Shown here: piece after piece, positions 26,195 through 34,343 of the stretch | Layout: every line of letters starts with the position of its first letter | Numbering within the stretch: the stretch's first letter is position 1 | Notes under the pieces: generated by a model | Database searches by the model: none | The model's input: only the letters and a program-made list of their open reading frames with translations | What the model was told of the DNA's origin: nothing | NCBI RefSeq assembly: GCF_013870525.1 | Contig: NZ_JACBXD010000042.1 | Coordinates: forward strand, 1-64,000 | DNA: 64,000 nucleotides | Direction: 5' to 3' | DNA from: Amycolatopsis pittospori | Lineage (GTDB): Bacteria > Actinomycetota > Actinomycetes > Mycobacteriales > Pseudonocardiaceae | Position numbers and translations under genes: made by a program

Positions 26195-27346
26195 ATGTCG
26201 AGCGCGACGCGGCTACGGCGGCGCCTCGTCGAGCATCTGCTCGCCGAAGGCGTGCTGCACGACGCGCGCTGGATGACCGCGTTCCGCACCGTGCCCCGGC
26301 ACGTCTTCCTGCCGCGATTCTTCGTCCCGGCGGCCAACGGCTGGGCCGCGGTCCAGAACGGCGACGACGGCTGGCTGGTGCGCGCCTACTCCCCCGACGT
26401 GCTCGTCATCCAGCTCGACGACGATTCCGGGCTCTGGGAACGGGCGCGGTATCTGGGCGCGCAACCGGGGACACCGACGAGTTCTTCGAGCCAGCCTTCG
26501 ATCATGGCGATCATGCTCGAAGAGCTCCGGGTCGCCGACGGACATCGCGTACTGGAGATCGGCACGGGCACCGGCTACAACGCCGCCCTGCTGTGCCAGC
26601 GGCTCGGCTCCGGGCTCGTGTACACAGTGGACATCGACCCGGAACTGGTGGACGCCGCGCGCAAGCGGCTCGCGGAGGCCGGGTACGCGCCTTCCTGCGT
26701 CGCGGCCGACGGCGCCGAGGGTTTCCCGGTGGGCGTGCTCTACGACCGGGTCCTCTGCACTTGTTCGGTGTCGTCGATCCCGCCCGCGTGGCTGGAGCAG
26801 ACGGTGCCGGGCGGACTGATCGTCACCACGCTGAACCGGCCGATCGGCGGCGGACTCGTCCGGATCGTCGCGGGCGAGGGCGCGACGGGACACGGCCGCG
26901 TCCTCGCCAGGGACGGCCGGTTCATGCCGCTGCGCGCGCACCGGCTCAAACCGTCGAAGCTGCCCGACAGCGACCTCGACTGGCGGACGACGTCACTCCC
27001 GATCGGTGCCATCACCGAGGTCCGCAGCCGCTTCGAGTTCTTCGCCGGGCTGCAACTCCCCGGGGTTTCGGCGTTGCGAGACGGAGAGAACACCGCCCTC
27101 GTCCACCCCGACGGCTCCTGGGTCCGGCATCGGCGAAGAGGCCGCGAGTTCGAAGTCGCGGAAGGCGGGCCGCGGCGGCTCTGGGAACGCGTCGAGCGCG
27201 CGCAGGAGGAATGGCTGGACCTCGGTCAGCCATGGCGAGACCGGTTCGGGCTCAGCCTCGACGGCGAAGACCAGGTGATCTGGCTGGATTCGCCCGAGGG
27301 CCCCACCTGGCCGTTATGCGGTGTGGCCGGGTCTCCAGCGGACTGA
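26195..27346 (+). CDS. Methyltransferase of the ATP-grasp-peptide (graspetide) type, unpartnered
   Basis: A 383-residue PCMT-fold SAM methyltransferase. The N-terminal part has WMTAFRTVPRHVFLPRFFVP and the family mark TSSSSQPSIMAIMLEELRVA. The SAM site is VLEIGTGTGYNAALLCQRLG, followed by YTVDIDPELVDAARKRLAE and a long C-terminal extension. This arrangement resembles the aspartate methyltransferases that accompany ATP-grasp peptide (graspetide) maturases rather than the 210-residue repair PCMT. No ATP-grasp gene is within this window. The ATG at 26195 has GGAGGG directly upstream and TACGGT six bases further. It may act on a precursor encoded elsewhere or on protein isoaspartate. Confidence 0.8.
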   Translation: MSSATRLRRRLVEHLLAEGVLHDARWMTAFRTVPRHVFLPRFFVPAANGWAAVQNGDDGWLVRAYSPDVLVIQLDDDSGLWERARYLGAQPGTPTSSSSQPSIMAIMLEELRVADGHRVLEIGTGTGYNAALLCQRLGSGLVYTVDIDPELVDAARKRLAEAGYAPSCVAADGAEGFPVGVLYDRVLCTCSVSSIPPAWLEQTVPGGLIVTTLNRPIGGGLVRIVAGEGATGHGRVLARDGRFMPLRAHRLKPSKLPDSDLDWRTTSLPIGAITEVRSRFEFFAGLQLPGVSALRDGENTALVHPDGSWVRHRRRGREFEVAEGGPRRLWERVERAQEEWLDLGQPWRDRFGLSLDGEDQVIWLDSPEGPTWPLCGVAGSPAD

Positions 27347-27350
27347 CCGG

Positions 27351-27594
27351 GTCGTGAGTGATGAGGAGGGTTATTGAGGGGTAAGGCAAAGGTGTCGTGA
27401 GGGGAAGGTCCCCTTCGACGCGGGTCTTGCGGTCCTCGTGGGCGGCGGAGTCCCGGGTGTTGCGAAAGCCACTTTCGCAACCTTCAACGTTGCGAAAGTG
27501 GCTTTCGCAACACCCGAGGTCGGCGTGCGGGCGACCGGCAGAACACGCCACCTTTGCCTTTCTGCTCATTAGAACGACCCTTATCACTCACGAC
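27351..27594. repeat. Composite nested palindrome with GTTGCGAAAG core (copy 3)
   Basis: Outer arms 27351-27403 and 27542-27594 are imperfect inverted repeats starting GTCGTGAGTGAT and sharing AAGGCAAAGGTG.CGTG. Inside lies a perfect copy of the 53-base double-dyad repeat (27459-27511) and a small GGGGAAGGTCCCC hairpin. Part of the outer arm (GAGGGGCAAGGCAAAGGTGG) recurs at 5588-5607 next to another core copy. It fills the convergent gap between methyltransferase and kinase genes; the right arm overlaps the kinase stop. Confidence 0.8.
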
Positions 27595-28223
27595 TCTCTC
27601 CCGAGCAGGCCCCGGACCCACCTCTCGACGTGGTCGACGGCGACGTCCACCGGCACATGGGTGGTGTCGAACAAGGAGACCGGCGGCCGCAGCGACGGCG
27701 CTTCGGCCTGCAGCCACTCGTTGAACTCCAGCATCTCCTCGACGCGCTCCTCGTCCCACTCACGCCAGGCGGGCCGCGCCAGCAAGCGTTTGCGGAGCGC
27801 GTCCGGCTCGCTGACGAGCGCCAGGTAGTGGATGTCGGAGAAGAAGACGCGCTCGGGCAACTGCTCGAACTCGGGCGGCGCGACGGTGCCGCAGAGCACG
27901 ACCGGCCGCCCGTTCTGGTGCAGCATCGCGGCCATCCGCAGCCAGGTCGACCGGAACGCGGGATGGCCGGGGACGTCGTCACGCAACGCCCCGGTCCACA
28001 GCACGTCCTGCTCGACCACGAGCGCGAGATCGCCGAGCCGCTGAGCCAGCCGCGGCCCGACCGTCGATTTACCCGCTCCGCTCGGCCCGGTCAGCGCGAA
28101 CAGCGGGAGCCGCCGGAACGGCCACCGGTGCGCGCATTCCGCGCACACCAGCAGCCCGCTCTCGACTTGTGGCCGTTCGGCACGATCGCCGCAGGCCGGG
28201 CAGATCTTGAGATCGAGGACCAC
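27588..28223 (-). CDS. Zinc-ribbon P-loop kinase-like protein
   Basis: A 211-residue protein. An N-terminal zinc ribbon (CPAC at about 8-11, CAEC at about 27-30) is followed by a P-loop kinase domain: Walker A GPSGAGKSTVG (about 46-56), DVLWTG, and a lid with RLLARPAWREW. The C-terminus has DTTHVPVDVAVDHVERWV. This looks like a nucleoside/gluconate-kinase-type P-loop protein; the substrate is not evident. It lies two bases upstream of the zf-TFIIB gene start side, on the same strand. Confidence 0.8.
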   Translation of the reverse strand: MVLDLKICPACGDRAERPQVESGLLVCAECAHRWPFRRLPLFALTGPSGAGKSTVGPRLAQRLGDLALVVEQDVLWTGALRDDVPGHPAFRSTWLRMAAMLHQNGRPVVLCGTVAPPEFEQLPERVFFSDIHYLALVSEPDALRKRLLARPAWREWDEERVEEMLEFNEWLQAEAPSLRPPVSLFDTTHVPVDVAVDHVERWVRGLLGRES

Positions 28224-28225
28224 GG

Positions 28226-28594
28226 TCAGTCGAAGAGGCCTTCGAGGAAGCCGCCCTTACGACGCTTGTGGCCGTACGCGTGCGGGGAATCCGAGCGGCC
28301 GTAGCCGCCACCGCGGTAGCCCTTCGGTGAATCCCGGTAGCCCTTGGGCGAGTCGGCGTAACCGCCGCGGTGCGGGCGCGGCGAGTCCGGGCGGCCGTAG
28401 TGCGGGGCCGGCGCGTGTCCACCTCCCTGGTACGGCGGAGGCTGGTGCCCCCCGTAGTACGAGCTCTCGGCACCGGCGATGGCTTCCAGCTCGCCCCGGT
28501 CCAGGAAGATGCCGCGGCATCCCTGGCACTGGTCGATGTGGATACCGTTCTTGTCGACGGTCTTCATGGCGTTCTGGCACTTCGGACAAATCAC
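28226..28594 (-). CDS. zf-TFIIB domain protein with Gly/Tyr/Pro-rich tail
   Basis: A 122-residue protein. The N-terminal zinc-binding zf-TFIIB domain (about 1-42) has CPKC...CQGCRGIFLDRGELEAI. It is followed by a low-complexity tail with repeats of GGYADSPKGYRDSPKGYR type and a basic end (GHKRRKGGFLEGLFD). Such proteins are widespread in actinobacteria and of unknown function. The disordered tail could bind RNA or protein (inference). It is immediately upstream of the zinc-ribbon kinase on the same strand and probably co-transcribed. Confidence 0.85.
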   Translation of the reverse strand: MICPKCQNAMKTVDKNGIHIDQCQGCRGIFLDRGELEAIAGAESSYYGGHQPPPYQGGGHAPAPHYGRPDSPRPHRGGYADSPKGYRDSPKGYRGGGYGRSDSPHAYGHKRRKGGFLEGLFD

Positions 28595-28627
28595 GTATCA
28601 GAGATTACGCATTTTTCGCGTCCGAGG

Positions 28628-28996
28628 TCAGCAGGCACACAGACAAAACGGATGACCGGCCGGATCCGCGTACACCCGGAAGTCCTTCGGGGTGTCGTCG
28701 AGCAGCTTCGCGCCGATGGCGAGCGCGCGCACGTGGCCCGCTTCGAGGTCGGTGACGTCGAGATCGACATGCGCCTGCTGCGGGTTCTCCGCCGACGGCC
28801 ACGCGGGCGGCCGGTAGTCCGGAACCCGCTGGAACGAGAGCCGCGCACCGCCCCGCGGATTCCGCAGCGTCACCCAATGGCCGTCCTCGGCGACTTCCGC
28901 GGCTTCCCAGTCGAGCAGCTCGCGGTAGAACTCCGCCAGCGCGACCGGGTCCGGGCAGTCGAGGGCCACCGCGCCGAAGGTCGGTACCGCACCCAT
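28628..28996 (-). CDS. VOC-family (glyoxalase-like) protein
   Basis: A 122-residue single VOC unit: FGAVALDCPDPVALAEFYRELLDWEA, then HWVTLRNPRGGARLSFQRVP and QAHVDLDVTDLEAGHVRALA, ending RVYADPAGHPFCLC. Two halves of a beta-alpha-beta-beta-beta fold and a metal-ligand-like His/Glu pattern are visible, but the enzyme activity is unassigned. It is divergent from the CGNR zinc-finger gene. Confidence 0.88.
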   Translation of the reverse strand: MGAVPTFGAVALDCPDPVALAEFYRELLDWEAAEVAEDGHWVTLRNPRGGARLSFQRVPDYRPPAWPSAENPQQAHVDLDVTDLEAGHVRALAIGAKLLDDTPKDFRVYADPAGHPFCLCAC

Positions 28997-29089
28997 GGTT
29001 CAGCCTCCAGAAAGATCGAGTAACCAGTGAACCGAGTATGTGGGTTATCGCGGCCGATGACAACCGGTCTCGCCCGTACACTGGGCGAG

Positions 29090-29557
29090 GTGAACACCGA
29101 CGCGTCCCTGGTGGTCGAGTTTCTGAATACGGTGAACGTCGAACGCGGCACCGACCTCCTGGACGATCTGGAGACCTGGCAACGCTGGGCCCACGAACAC
29201 CGGCTGCGAGCGGATACTCCCGCGGCCGCCCGCGAAACCCGGGACGCGCTGCGCGCGGCGATCGGCGATCCGCGGCTGCCCCGGCTGGGCCTGCGCGCGC
29301 CCGCGGAGATCGTCCTCGGCCCCGAAGGCCCGCTCCTGGTCTCGGAAACGGCCAGAGAAGCGGTGATGGCGGCCTCGACCCGGCTGGCCGTGCTCGGCGA
29401 GTGGATCCGCCTCAAGATCTGCCCGGCCGACGACTGCCTCTGGGCCTTCTACGACGAATCGCGGAACCGGTCGCGGACGTGGTGCTCGATGCGGTCTTGC
29501 GGGAACCGGGAGAAGGCGCGGGCCTGGCGGGCGCGAACGGCGGACGTCTCGACCTGA
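29090..29557 (+). CDS. ABATE/CGNR zinc-finger regulator
   Basis: A 155-residue protein with an N-terminal ABATE domain (SLVVEFLNTVNVERGTDLLD) and a C-terminal CGNR zinc finger (about 110-150: LKICPADDCLWAFYDESRNR, WCSMRSCGNREKARAWRAR). The family is thought to bind nucleic acid and regulate stress genes. The GTG at 29090 was chosen because TACACT lies seven bases before it and the conserved domain starts there. ATG 29057 and an earlier start at 29027 are possible. It is divergent from a VOC gene, a frequent pairing. Confidence 0.8.
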   Translation: MNTDASLVVEFLNTVNVERGTDLLDDLETWQRWAHEHRLRADTPAAARETRDALRAAIGDPRLPRLGLRAPAEIVLGPEGPLLVSETAREAVMAASTRLAVLGEWIRLKICPADDCLWAFYDESRNRSRTWCSMRSCGNREKARAWRARTADVST

Positions 29558-29634
29558 GCGGCGCGGAGGGCGAGTCCTCACCGCCCCCGCACCACAACTT
29601 CTGGGGTCACCCACCCCCGAGTTACCCCCAGGGG

Positions 29635-29708
29635 TTGTGCACAGCGTTAGGCCAAAAACGTGAAATGCTGTGGATAACCCTGGGGATGACTCCACTTCCT
29701 GTGGACAA
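29635..29708. promoter_or_regulatory. Cluster of three DnaA-box-like sequences
   Basis: TTGTGCACA (29635-29643), TGTGGATAA (29669-29677, complement of the consensus TTATCCACA) and TGTGGACAA (29700-29708, complement of TTGTCCACA) lie within 74 bases. The last two match DnaA boxes exactly and are 31 bases apart. This non-coding stretch lies between convergent CGNR and DUF445 genes. A DnaA-titration or regulatory role is inference. Confidence 0.5.
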
Positions 29709-29750
29709 CTCCCGGCGAGGCCTCCGGAGTGTGGTATAGGCGTTTCCCGC

Positions 29751-31049
29751 TCAAAAGAGCAGCTGCGCGATCGCGTAGATGACCAGTCCGGCGAGCGCGC
29801 CGACCACCGTGCCGTTGATCCGGATGAACTGCAGATCCCGGCCCACCTGGAGCTCGATCTTGCGCGAGGTCTCCTCGGCGTCCCAGCGTTCGACGGTGTC
29901 GGTGATGATCGTGGTGATCTCCTGGGAGTAGTTGGTGACCAGGTAGGTCGCCGCCCCCTCGACCCAGTTGTCCACCTTGGACCGGATGTGGTCGTCGGAG
30001 ACCAGGCGCTCGCCCAGGGCCTCGAGGCCGGTCCGCACCCGGCGACGCAGTTCGCTCGACGGGTCTTCGGCGGCGTTGAGCAGCATCTCCTTGGCCGTCG
30101 CCCAGGCCGAGCCGATCAGCTTCTGCACCTCGTCGTGCCCCAGCATCTGGGACTTGACCGCTTCGGCGCGCGCCATCACCTCGGGGTTGGTCTGCAGGTC
30201 CTGGGCGAACTCGCCGAGGAACTTGTCCAGCGCCAGCCGCATGGGGTGGTTGACGTCGGTCTTCACCGCCCACGCGAACGAAAGCACCTCGCCGTAGACC
30301 TTGTCCGCGAGCATCTCGTCGACGAACTTCGGCGACCAGCTGGGCGCGCGGTCCGAGACCACGCGCAGCATCGTCGTGTGGTTGTCCCGCACCCATTCGT
30401 AGCCGCGGTCGCACATCAGGTCGACGAGTTTGTGGTGCGCCCCGTCGGCGAACACGCCTGCCAGGATCTTGCCCAGCGGCGGCCCCCACGGCTTGTCCAC
30501 GATCCGCCGGACCACGGCCTGTTCCATGATCGCCTGGACGTCTTCGTCACGGAGGACCCGTACGGCCGCGCGCACGACAGTGGCCAGCTCGGACGTCACG
30601 CGCTCGGCGTTCTCCGGCTGCGAGAGCCAGCCGCCGAGCCGCTTCGAGACCTCGACCCGGCTCAGCTTGTCGCGGACGACGGACTCGGACAGGAAGTTCG
30701 AGCCGACGAAGTCACCGAGACTGCTGCCCAGCGCGTCCTTCTTGTTCGGGATGATCGCCGTATGCGGGATCTTGATCCCGAGCGGATGCCGGAACAACGC
30801 GGTCACCGCGAACCAGTCGGCCAGCGCGCCGACCATCCCGGCTTCGGCGGCGGCACGGACGTAGCCGACCCATCCCGGCCAGCCGGCGGACTGCGCCCAG
30901 CCGGCCAGCAGGAAGACCACCGTCGCACCCAGCAGGAACGACAGCGCGACCATTTTCATCTTGCGCAGGCCGAGGCGTTTGGCCTCCTCGGCGGCGAGTC
31001 CACCGGGCGGATCGGCTGGGGTCACCTTGGCGGGCGTCAGTTGCTCCAC
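29751..31049 (-). CDS. DUF445 membrane-associated protein
   Basis: A 432-residue DUF445 protein. It has two N-terminal transmembrane segments (about 32-52 and 60-85, with AAEAGMVGALADWFAVTALFRHPLG, the family signature). A long helical region (about 100-405) follows, and a C-terminal membrane anchor (GTVVGALAGLVIYAIAQLLF). The family is of unknown function with a possible structural role at the envelope. The GTG start lies 29 bases from the divergent aminotransferase start. Confidence 0.9.
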   Translation of the reverse strand: MEQLTPAKVTPADPPGGLAAEEAKRLGLRKMKMVALSFLLGATVVFLLAGWAQSAGWPGWVGYVRAAAEAGMVGALADWFAVTALFRHPLGIKIPHTAIIPNKKDALGSSLGDFVGSNFLSESVVRDKLSRVEVSKRLGGWLSQPENAERVTSELATVVRAAVRVLRDEDVQAIMEQAVVRRIVDKPWGPPLGKILAGVFADGAHHKLVDLMCDRGYEWVRDNHTTMLRVVSDRAPSWSPKFVDEMLADKVYGEVLSFAWAVKTDVNHPMRLALDKFLGEFAQDLQTNPEVMARAEAVKSQMLGHDEVQKLIGSAWATAKEMLLNAAEDPSSELRRRVRTGLEALGERLVSDDHIRSKVDNWVEGAATYLVTNYSQEITTIITDTVERWDAEETSRKIELQVGRDLQFIRINGTVVGALAGLVIYAIAQLLF

Positions 31050-31078
31050 ACGGCCATTGTCCGTGAGGATGGCTGATC

Positions 31079-32242
31079 GTGCGCGAACCTGTCCTCGTAC
31101 CCCGCCTCCAGCCCTTCACGTCGACCATCTTCGCGGAGATGACGGCACTGGCCGTCCGCCACGACGCCGTCAACCTCGGCCAGGGTTTTCCCGACACCGA
31201 CGGCCCCGCCGGAATGCTCGACGCCGCCAAGAACGCGCTGTTCGGCGGCGCGAACCAGTACCCGCCGGGGCCGGGACGGCCGGAACTGCGCGCGGCGATC
31301 GCGCGGCACCGGCGCCGCTACGGCGTCGAATACGACCCCGACACGGAGATCCTGGTCACCGCCGGGGCGACCGAGGCCATCGCGGCGTCGCTGATCGCGC
31401 TGACGCAGGCGGGCGACGAGGTCATCGTCATCGAGCCGTACTACGACTCCTACGCCGCCGCGGTCGCCATGGCGGGTGCCGAACGGCGCGTCGTCGGGCT
31501 GGTGGAACGCGACGGGCGGTTCGCCCTGGACGTCGAGGGCCTCCGCGCCGCGGTGAGCCCCAGGACCAGGGCGATCCTGATCAACTCGCCGCACAACCCG
31601 ACCGGAACCGTGTTCACGCGGGCCGAACTGGAGGCCGTCGCCGCGCTCTGCGTGGAGCACGACCTGATCGCGATCACCGACGAGGTGTACGAGCACCTGG
31701 TGTTCGACGACGCCGAGCACTTCCCGCTCGCGACCTTTCCCGGTATGCGGGAGCGCACGGTCTCGATCTCCAGTGCCGGCAAGACGTTCAACTGCACCGG
31801 CTGGAAGATCGGCTGGGTCTGCGCGAGCCCCGAGCTCGTCGCGGCCGTGAAGGCGGCGAAGCAGTTCATCACGTTCGTCTCGGGTGGGCCGTTGCAACCG
31901 GCCGTCGCCCACGCGCTGGACCACGAACTGCCGTGGGCCGAGGACCTGCGCACGAGCCTCCAGGGAAAGCGGGACCGGCTCGCCGCCGGACTCGCGGAAG
32001 CCGGCTTCGCCGTGCGGCCGACCGCCGGGACGTACTTCATCTGCGTCGACGTCCGCCCGCTCGGCTTCGAGGACGCCGCGGAGCTTGCCTGGGAGCTCCC
32101 CGAACGGGTGGGCGTGGCGGCCGTGCCCGTAAAGGTGTTCACCGATCACCCGGACGAGTGGAAACACCTTCTGCGTTTCGCGTTCTGCAAACGCAACGAG
32201 GTCATCGACGAAGCGGTCACCCGATTGCGCAAACTGAAGTGA
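31079..32242 (+). CDS. PLP-dependent class I aminotransferase (DapC/methionine-aminotransferase type)
   Basis: A 387-residue fold-type I aminotransferase. Visible motifs are VNLGQGFPDTDGP, ANQYPPGPGRPELRAAIARH, INSPHNPTGTVF, ITDEVYEHLVFD, and SAGKTFNCTGWKIGW with the Schiff-base Lys and phosphate Arg/Lys. It most resembles kynurenine/methionine aminotransferases and actinobacterial DapC (N-succinyl-diaminopimelate aminotransferase); which one is not decidable by eye. GTG start. It converges on the ECF sigma gene with only 15 bases between stops. Confidence 0.9.
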   Translation: MREPVLVPRLQPFTSTIFAEMTALAVRHDAVNLGQGFPDTDGPAGMLDAAKNALFGGANQYPPGPGRPELRAAIARHRRRYGVEYDPDTEILVTAGATEAIAASLIALTQAGDEVIVIEPYYDSYAAAVAMAGAERRVVGLVERDGRFALDVEGLRAAVSPRTRAILINSPHNPTGTVFTRAELEAVAALCVEHDLIAITDEVYEHLVFDDAEHFPLATFPGMRERTVSISSAGKTFNCTGWKIGWVCASPELVAAVKAAKQFITFVSGGPLQPAVAHALDHELPWAEDLRTSLQGKRDRLAAGLAEAGFAVRPTAGTYFICVDVRPLGFEDAAELAWELPERVGVAAVPVKVFTDHPDEWKHLLRFAFCKRNEVIDEAVTRLRKLK

Positions 32243-32257
32243 TTGGTCCGATGAGCG

Positions 32258-32740
32258 TCAAGCCCACCCGCCGACTTCGAGCGCACGTCTGAGGCGGTCG
32301 AGGCACCGTCTTCGCAGCCTGCCCACACTGGCCGGACTGATCCCCAGTTCCCCGGCGAGCTGGGCGTAGCTCAGTTCCGGCCGGTGCGCGAGCAGCCACA
32401 TCAGCCGCCGGTGCACGTCCGGCAACCGGTCGACCGCCGCCCAGAGCGCGCGGTCGCGTTCGGCACGGACGACCTCGGCCTCCGGAGTCGTCTCCGGGCC
32501 GGGCGGCGGCTGCGGCGTTTCGCGCTTGTTCCTGGTGATCAACCGGAGCGCACGACGGCGCGCGGTGGTCGTCAGCCAAGCCCGGAGCTTCGCTTCGTCA
32601 CGCAGCGCGCCCGGCACGCGGAGCAGTTCGAGCCAAGCCTCCTGACAGATGTCCCTCGCGTCGGCGTCGTTCAGCCGGTAGGCCTTCAGCGCTCGGTACA
32701 CCGCCGCCGACACCGCGTTCACGTCCCACATCGCGGACAC
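32258..32740 (-). CDS. ECF-type RNA polymerase sigma factor
   Basis: A 160-residue group IV sigma factor. Region 2 is at about 10-75 (DADARDICQEAWLELLRVPG, KLRAWLTTTARRRALRLI), followed by a Pro-rich linker and region 4 (about 100-155: RLPDVHRRLMWLLAHRPELS, YAQLAGELGISPASVGRLRRRCLDRL). No anti-sigma gene is adjacent. It is divergent across 344 bases from the secreted low-complexity protein, which could be a target (inference). Confidence 0.88.
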   Translation of the reverse strand: MSAMWDVNAVSAAVYRALKAYRLNDADARDICQEAWLELLRVPGALRDEAKLRAWLTTTARRRALRLITRNKRETPQPPPGPETTPEAEVVRAERDRALWAAVDRLPDVHRRLMWLLAHRPELSYAQLAGELGISPASVGRLRRRCLDRLRRALEVGGWA

Positions 32741-33084
32741 TCCCCTCGCGGCGGCTCAGGTCCGCCCGCTCGATCACCGAACGCGACTTCGACGGCACAC
32801 ACCGCAGCGAGGATCCGGAAAAGGTCAGGTCACCCATGATTTGAGTAGTTCCACCCGTGCCCGGATGGCCGCCGCGCACATACCGAGAGTGATCAACTTC
32901 GGTACTCCAGGCACCGGAGCCGGTTGCGTCGTTCCGCCTAACGGGCTGGATCGGAGGCGGCAGAGGTGAAACACTCCCCTCCGGTGCTAAAACTGGTGCA
33001 GCCCCGGGGGAACTGCGACCTGACTGGAAGAGACCCCAAGCAAGATCGAACTCACGCGGAAAACGTGGGTTTCAGGCGCGGACG
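32741..33084. other. 344-base intergenic region upstream of ECF sigma and secreted protein
   Basis: No gene seen. GATCAACTTCGGT at 32891-32903 recurs at 34257-34269 just beyond the secreted-protein gene, forming a 13-base direct repeat around it. CTCACGCGGAAAACGTGGG (about 33050-33068) is a weak inverted repeat before the GTG start. Promoter elements could not be assigned. Confidence 0.35.
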
Positions 33085-34218
33085 GTGGTGGTTGCTGTGA
33101 GTGGTGCGGCAGTCGTGCACCGTCGCGGCCTCGTGCCGTCGAGGGCGGGCGCCCGGATCCTTTTCGCGGGCGGTCTCGCGCTTTCCGGCTGGATTCTCAG
33201 CGCCGTCCTCAGCACCCCGGCTTCGGCCGAAGAAGCGACGCCCCCGACCTCCCCGACCTACTCGACGCCGGAGACCTCCGTCGTCCAGCCGTCGAAGGAA
33301 ACCGAATCCGGGAAAACGACTACCGAGGACGAGTCCACTTCGGACTCCGGCACGGTCGAGGCCAAGAAACCCGCCGAAACCCCCGAAGCCACTCCGGAAA
33401 CCAAGACGGAAGAGCCCGCCCCCGCCGCGAGCGAGGAGCTTGAGGCCACCGTCGAGGACAAAGCCGTTTCGAGCGCGAATTCCGTGGAGAAGTCGACCAC
33501 TTCTTCGGAACCCGCCGAGAAGTCCACGAAGGACACGCAGCCGCAGGCGTCCAACGGCCTGCTGGGCGGTCTCATCGGCGGCGTCCTCGACGTCGTCACG
33601 AACACCGTCGGCGGAGTGCTCGAAACCGTCACCGGCGTCGTCGGCGGAATCGGTGAGAAGGTCGTCGTGCCGATCCTCACGCCGGATCCCTCCGACCCGG
33701 GTAAGCCGACGATCCTCCCGGGCGTCGGCGACGTGCTCGACCCGGTCTTCGGCGGCGGTTCGGGCGATTCCGCCAGCGGATCGGTCACCATCGCGGTCCC
33801 GGCGAAGAACCTGCTGCCGAGCGAGCCCGCGCCGGTCGTCCCGGCCCCGCGTCCGTTCGTCCCGGCCGAGACGCCCGCTCCGGCGGCCACCCAGAACCAC
33901 CGCGTCACGCTGCCCACCCGGGTCCAGCTCGAAAAGCAGACCGAACCGGCCGCTCCCGTCGAGTCCGACACGCACGCGTCTCGCGACGGCGGCGGCTCGG
34001 GCGGTGGCGGTGGCCTGCCGAGCACCCCGGTGGCGCCGCTCGCGCCCACGACGAACGCCCACCCCGGGCACGACAACTCCGGCGGTGGCCGCGGGCCGCT
34101 CGCCGTGCTCGACTCCGGAATGCCCGCCACGCAGCTGAAGCTCATCGGAGCCGGCTGCGACCACGAAGGCGAGCGCACCGGACGGGAAGCCGCGCTTCCC
34201 GCCACCTCCCCCGACTGA
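33085..34218 (+). CDS. Secreted low-complexity protein
   Basis: A 377-residue protein with an N-terminal export signal (ILFAGGLALSGWILSAVLST, probable cleavage ASA/EE). The mature part is first acidic and Thr/Ser/Glu/Pro-rich (about 50-155), then has a glycine-rich hydrophobic repeat (about 155-195: NGLLGGLIGGVLDVVTNTVG, GVLETVTGVVGGIGEK), then a Pro/Ala/Gly-rich region. A single Cys sits near the C-terminus. No LPXTG or enzyme motif is visible. It looks like a wall-spanning or surface protein of sporulating actinomycetes, but nothing assigns a function. GTG start at 33085; a nearby GTG start downstream is possible. Confidence 0.75.
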   Translation: MVVAVSGAAVVHRRGLVPSRAGARILFAGGLALSGWILSAVLSTPASAEEATPPTSPTYSTPETSVVQPSKETESGKTTTEDESTSDSGTVEAKKPAETPEATPETKTEEPAPAASEELEATVEDKAVSSANSVEKSTTSSEPAEKSTKDTQPQASNGLLGGLIGGVLDVVTNTVGGVLETVTGVVGGIGEKVVVPILTPDPSDPGKPTILPGVGDVLDPVFGGGSGDSASGSVTIAVPAKNLLPSEPAPVVPAPRPFVPAETPAPAATQNHRVTLPTRVQLEKQTEPAAPVESDTHASRDGGGSGGGGGLPSTPVAPLAPTTNAHPGHDNSGGGRGPLAVLDSGMPATQLKLIGAGCDHEGERTGREAALPATSPD

Positions 34219-34343
34219 CCTGACCGGGTCGCCGGGGAGAACCACGTCCAAACCAAGATCAACTTCGGTTTTCGACGTCCTCTGAAGTCCCTGGCATAAG
34301 TCGCGTTTTCGCCTGCCCTCTTTCAGGCATCCCCTTGTCTTCC

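Noticed and set aside
26195-27346. Graspetide biosynthetic cluster
   Set aside because: No ATP-grasp ligase and no Asp/Glu/Thr-rich precursor seen nearby; reported only as an orphan methyltransferase.
32938-33084. c-di-AMP (ydaO-type) riboswitch before the secreted-protein gene
   Set aside because: Only GGGGGAA resembles the consensus; the other conserved blocks of that aptamer are absent.
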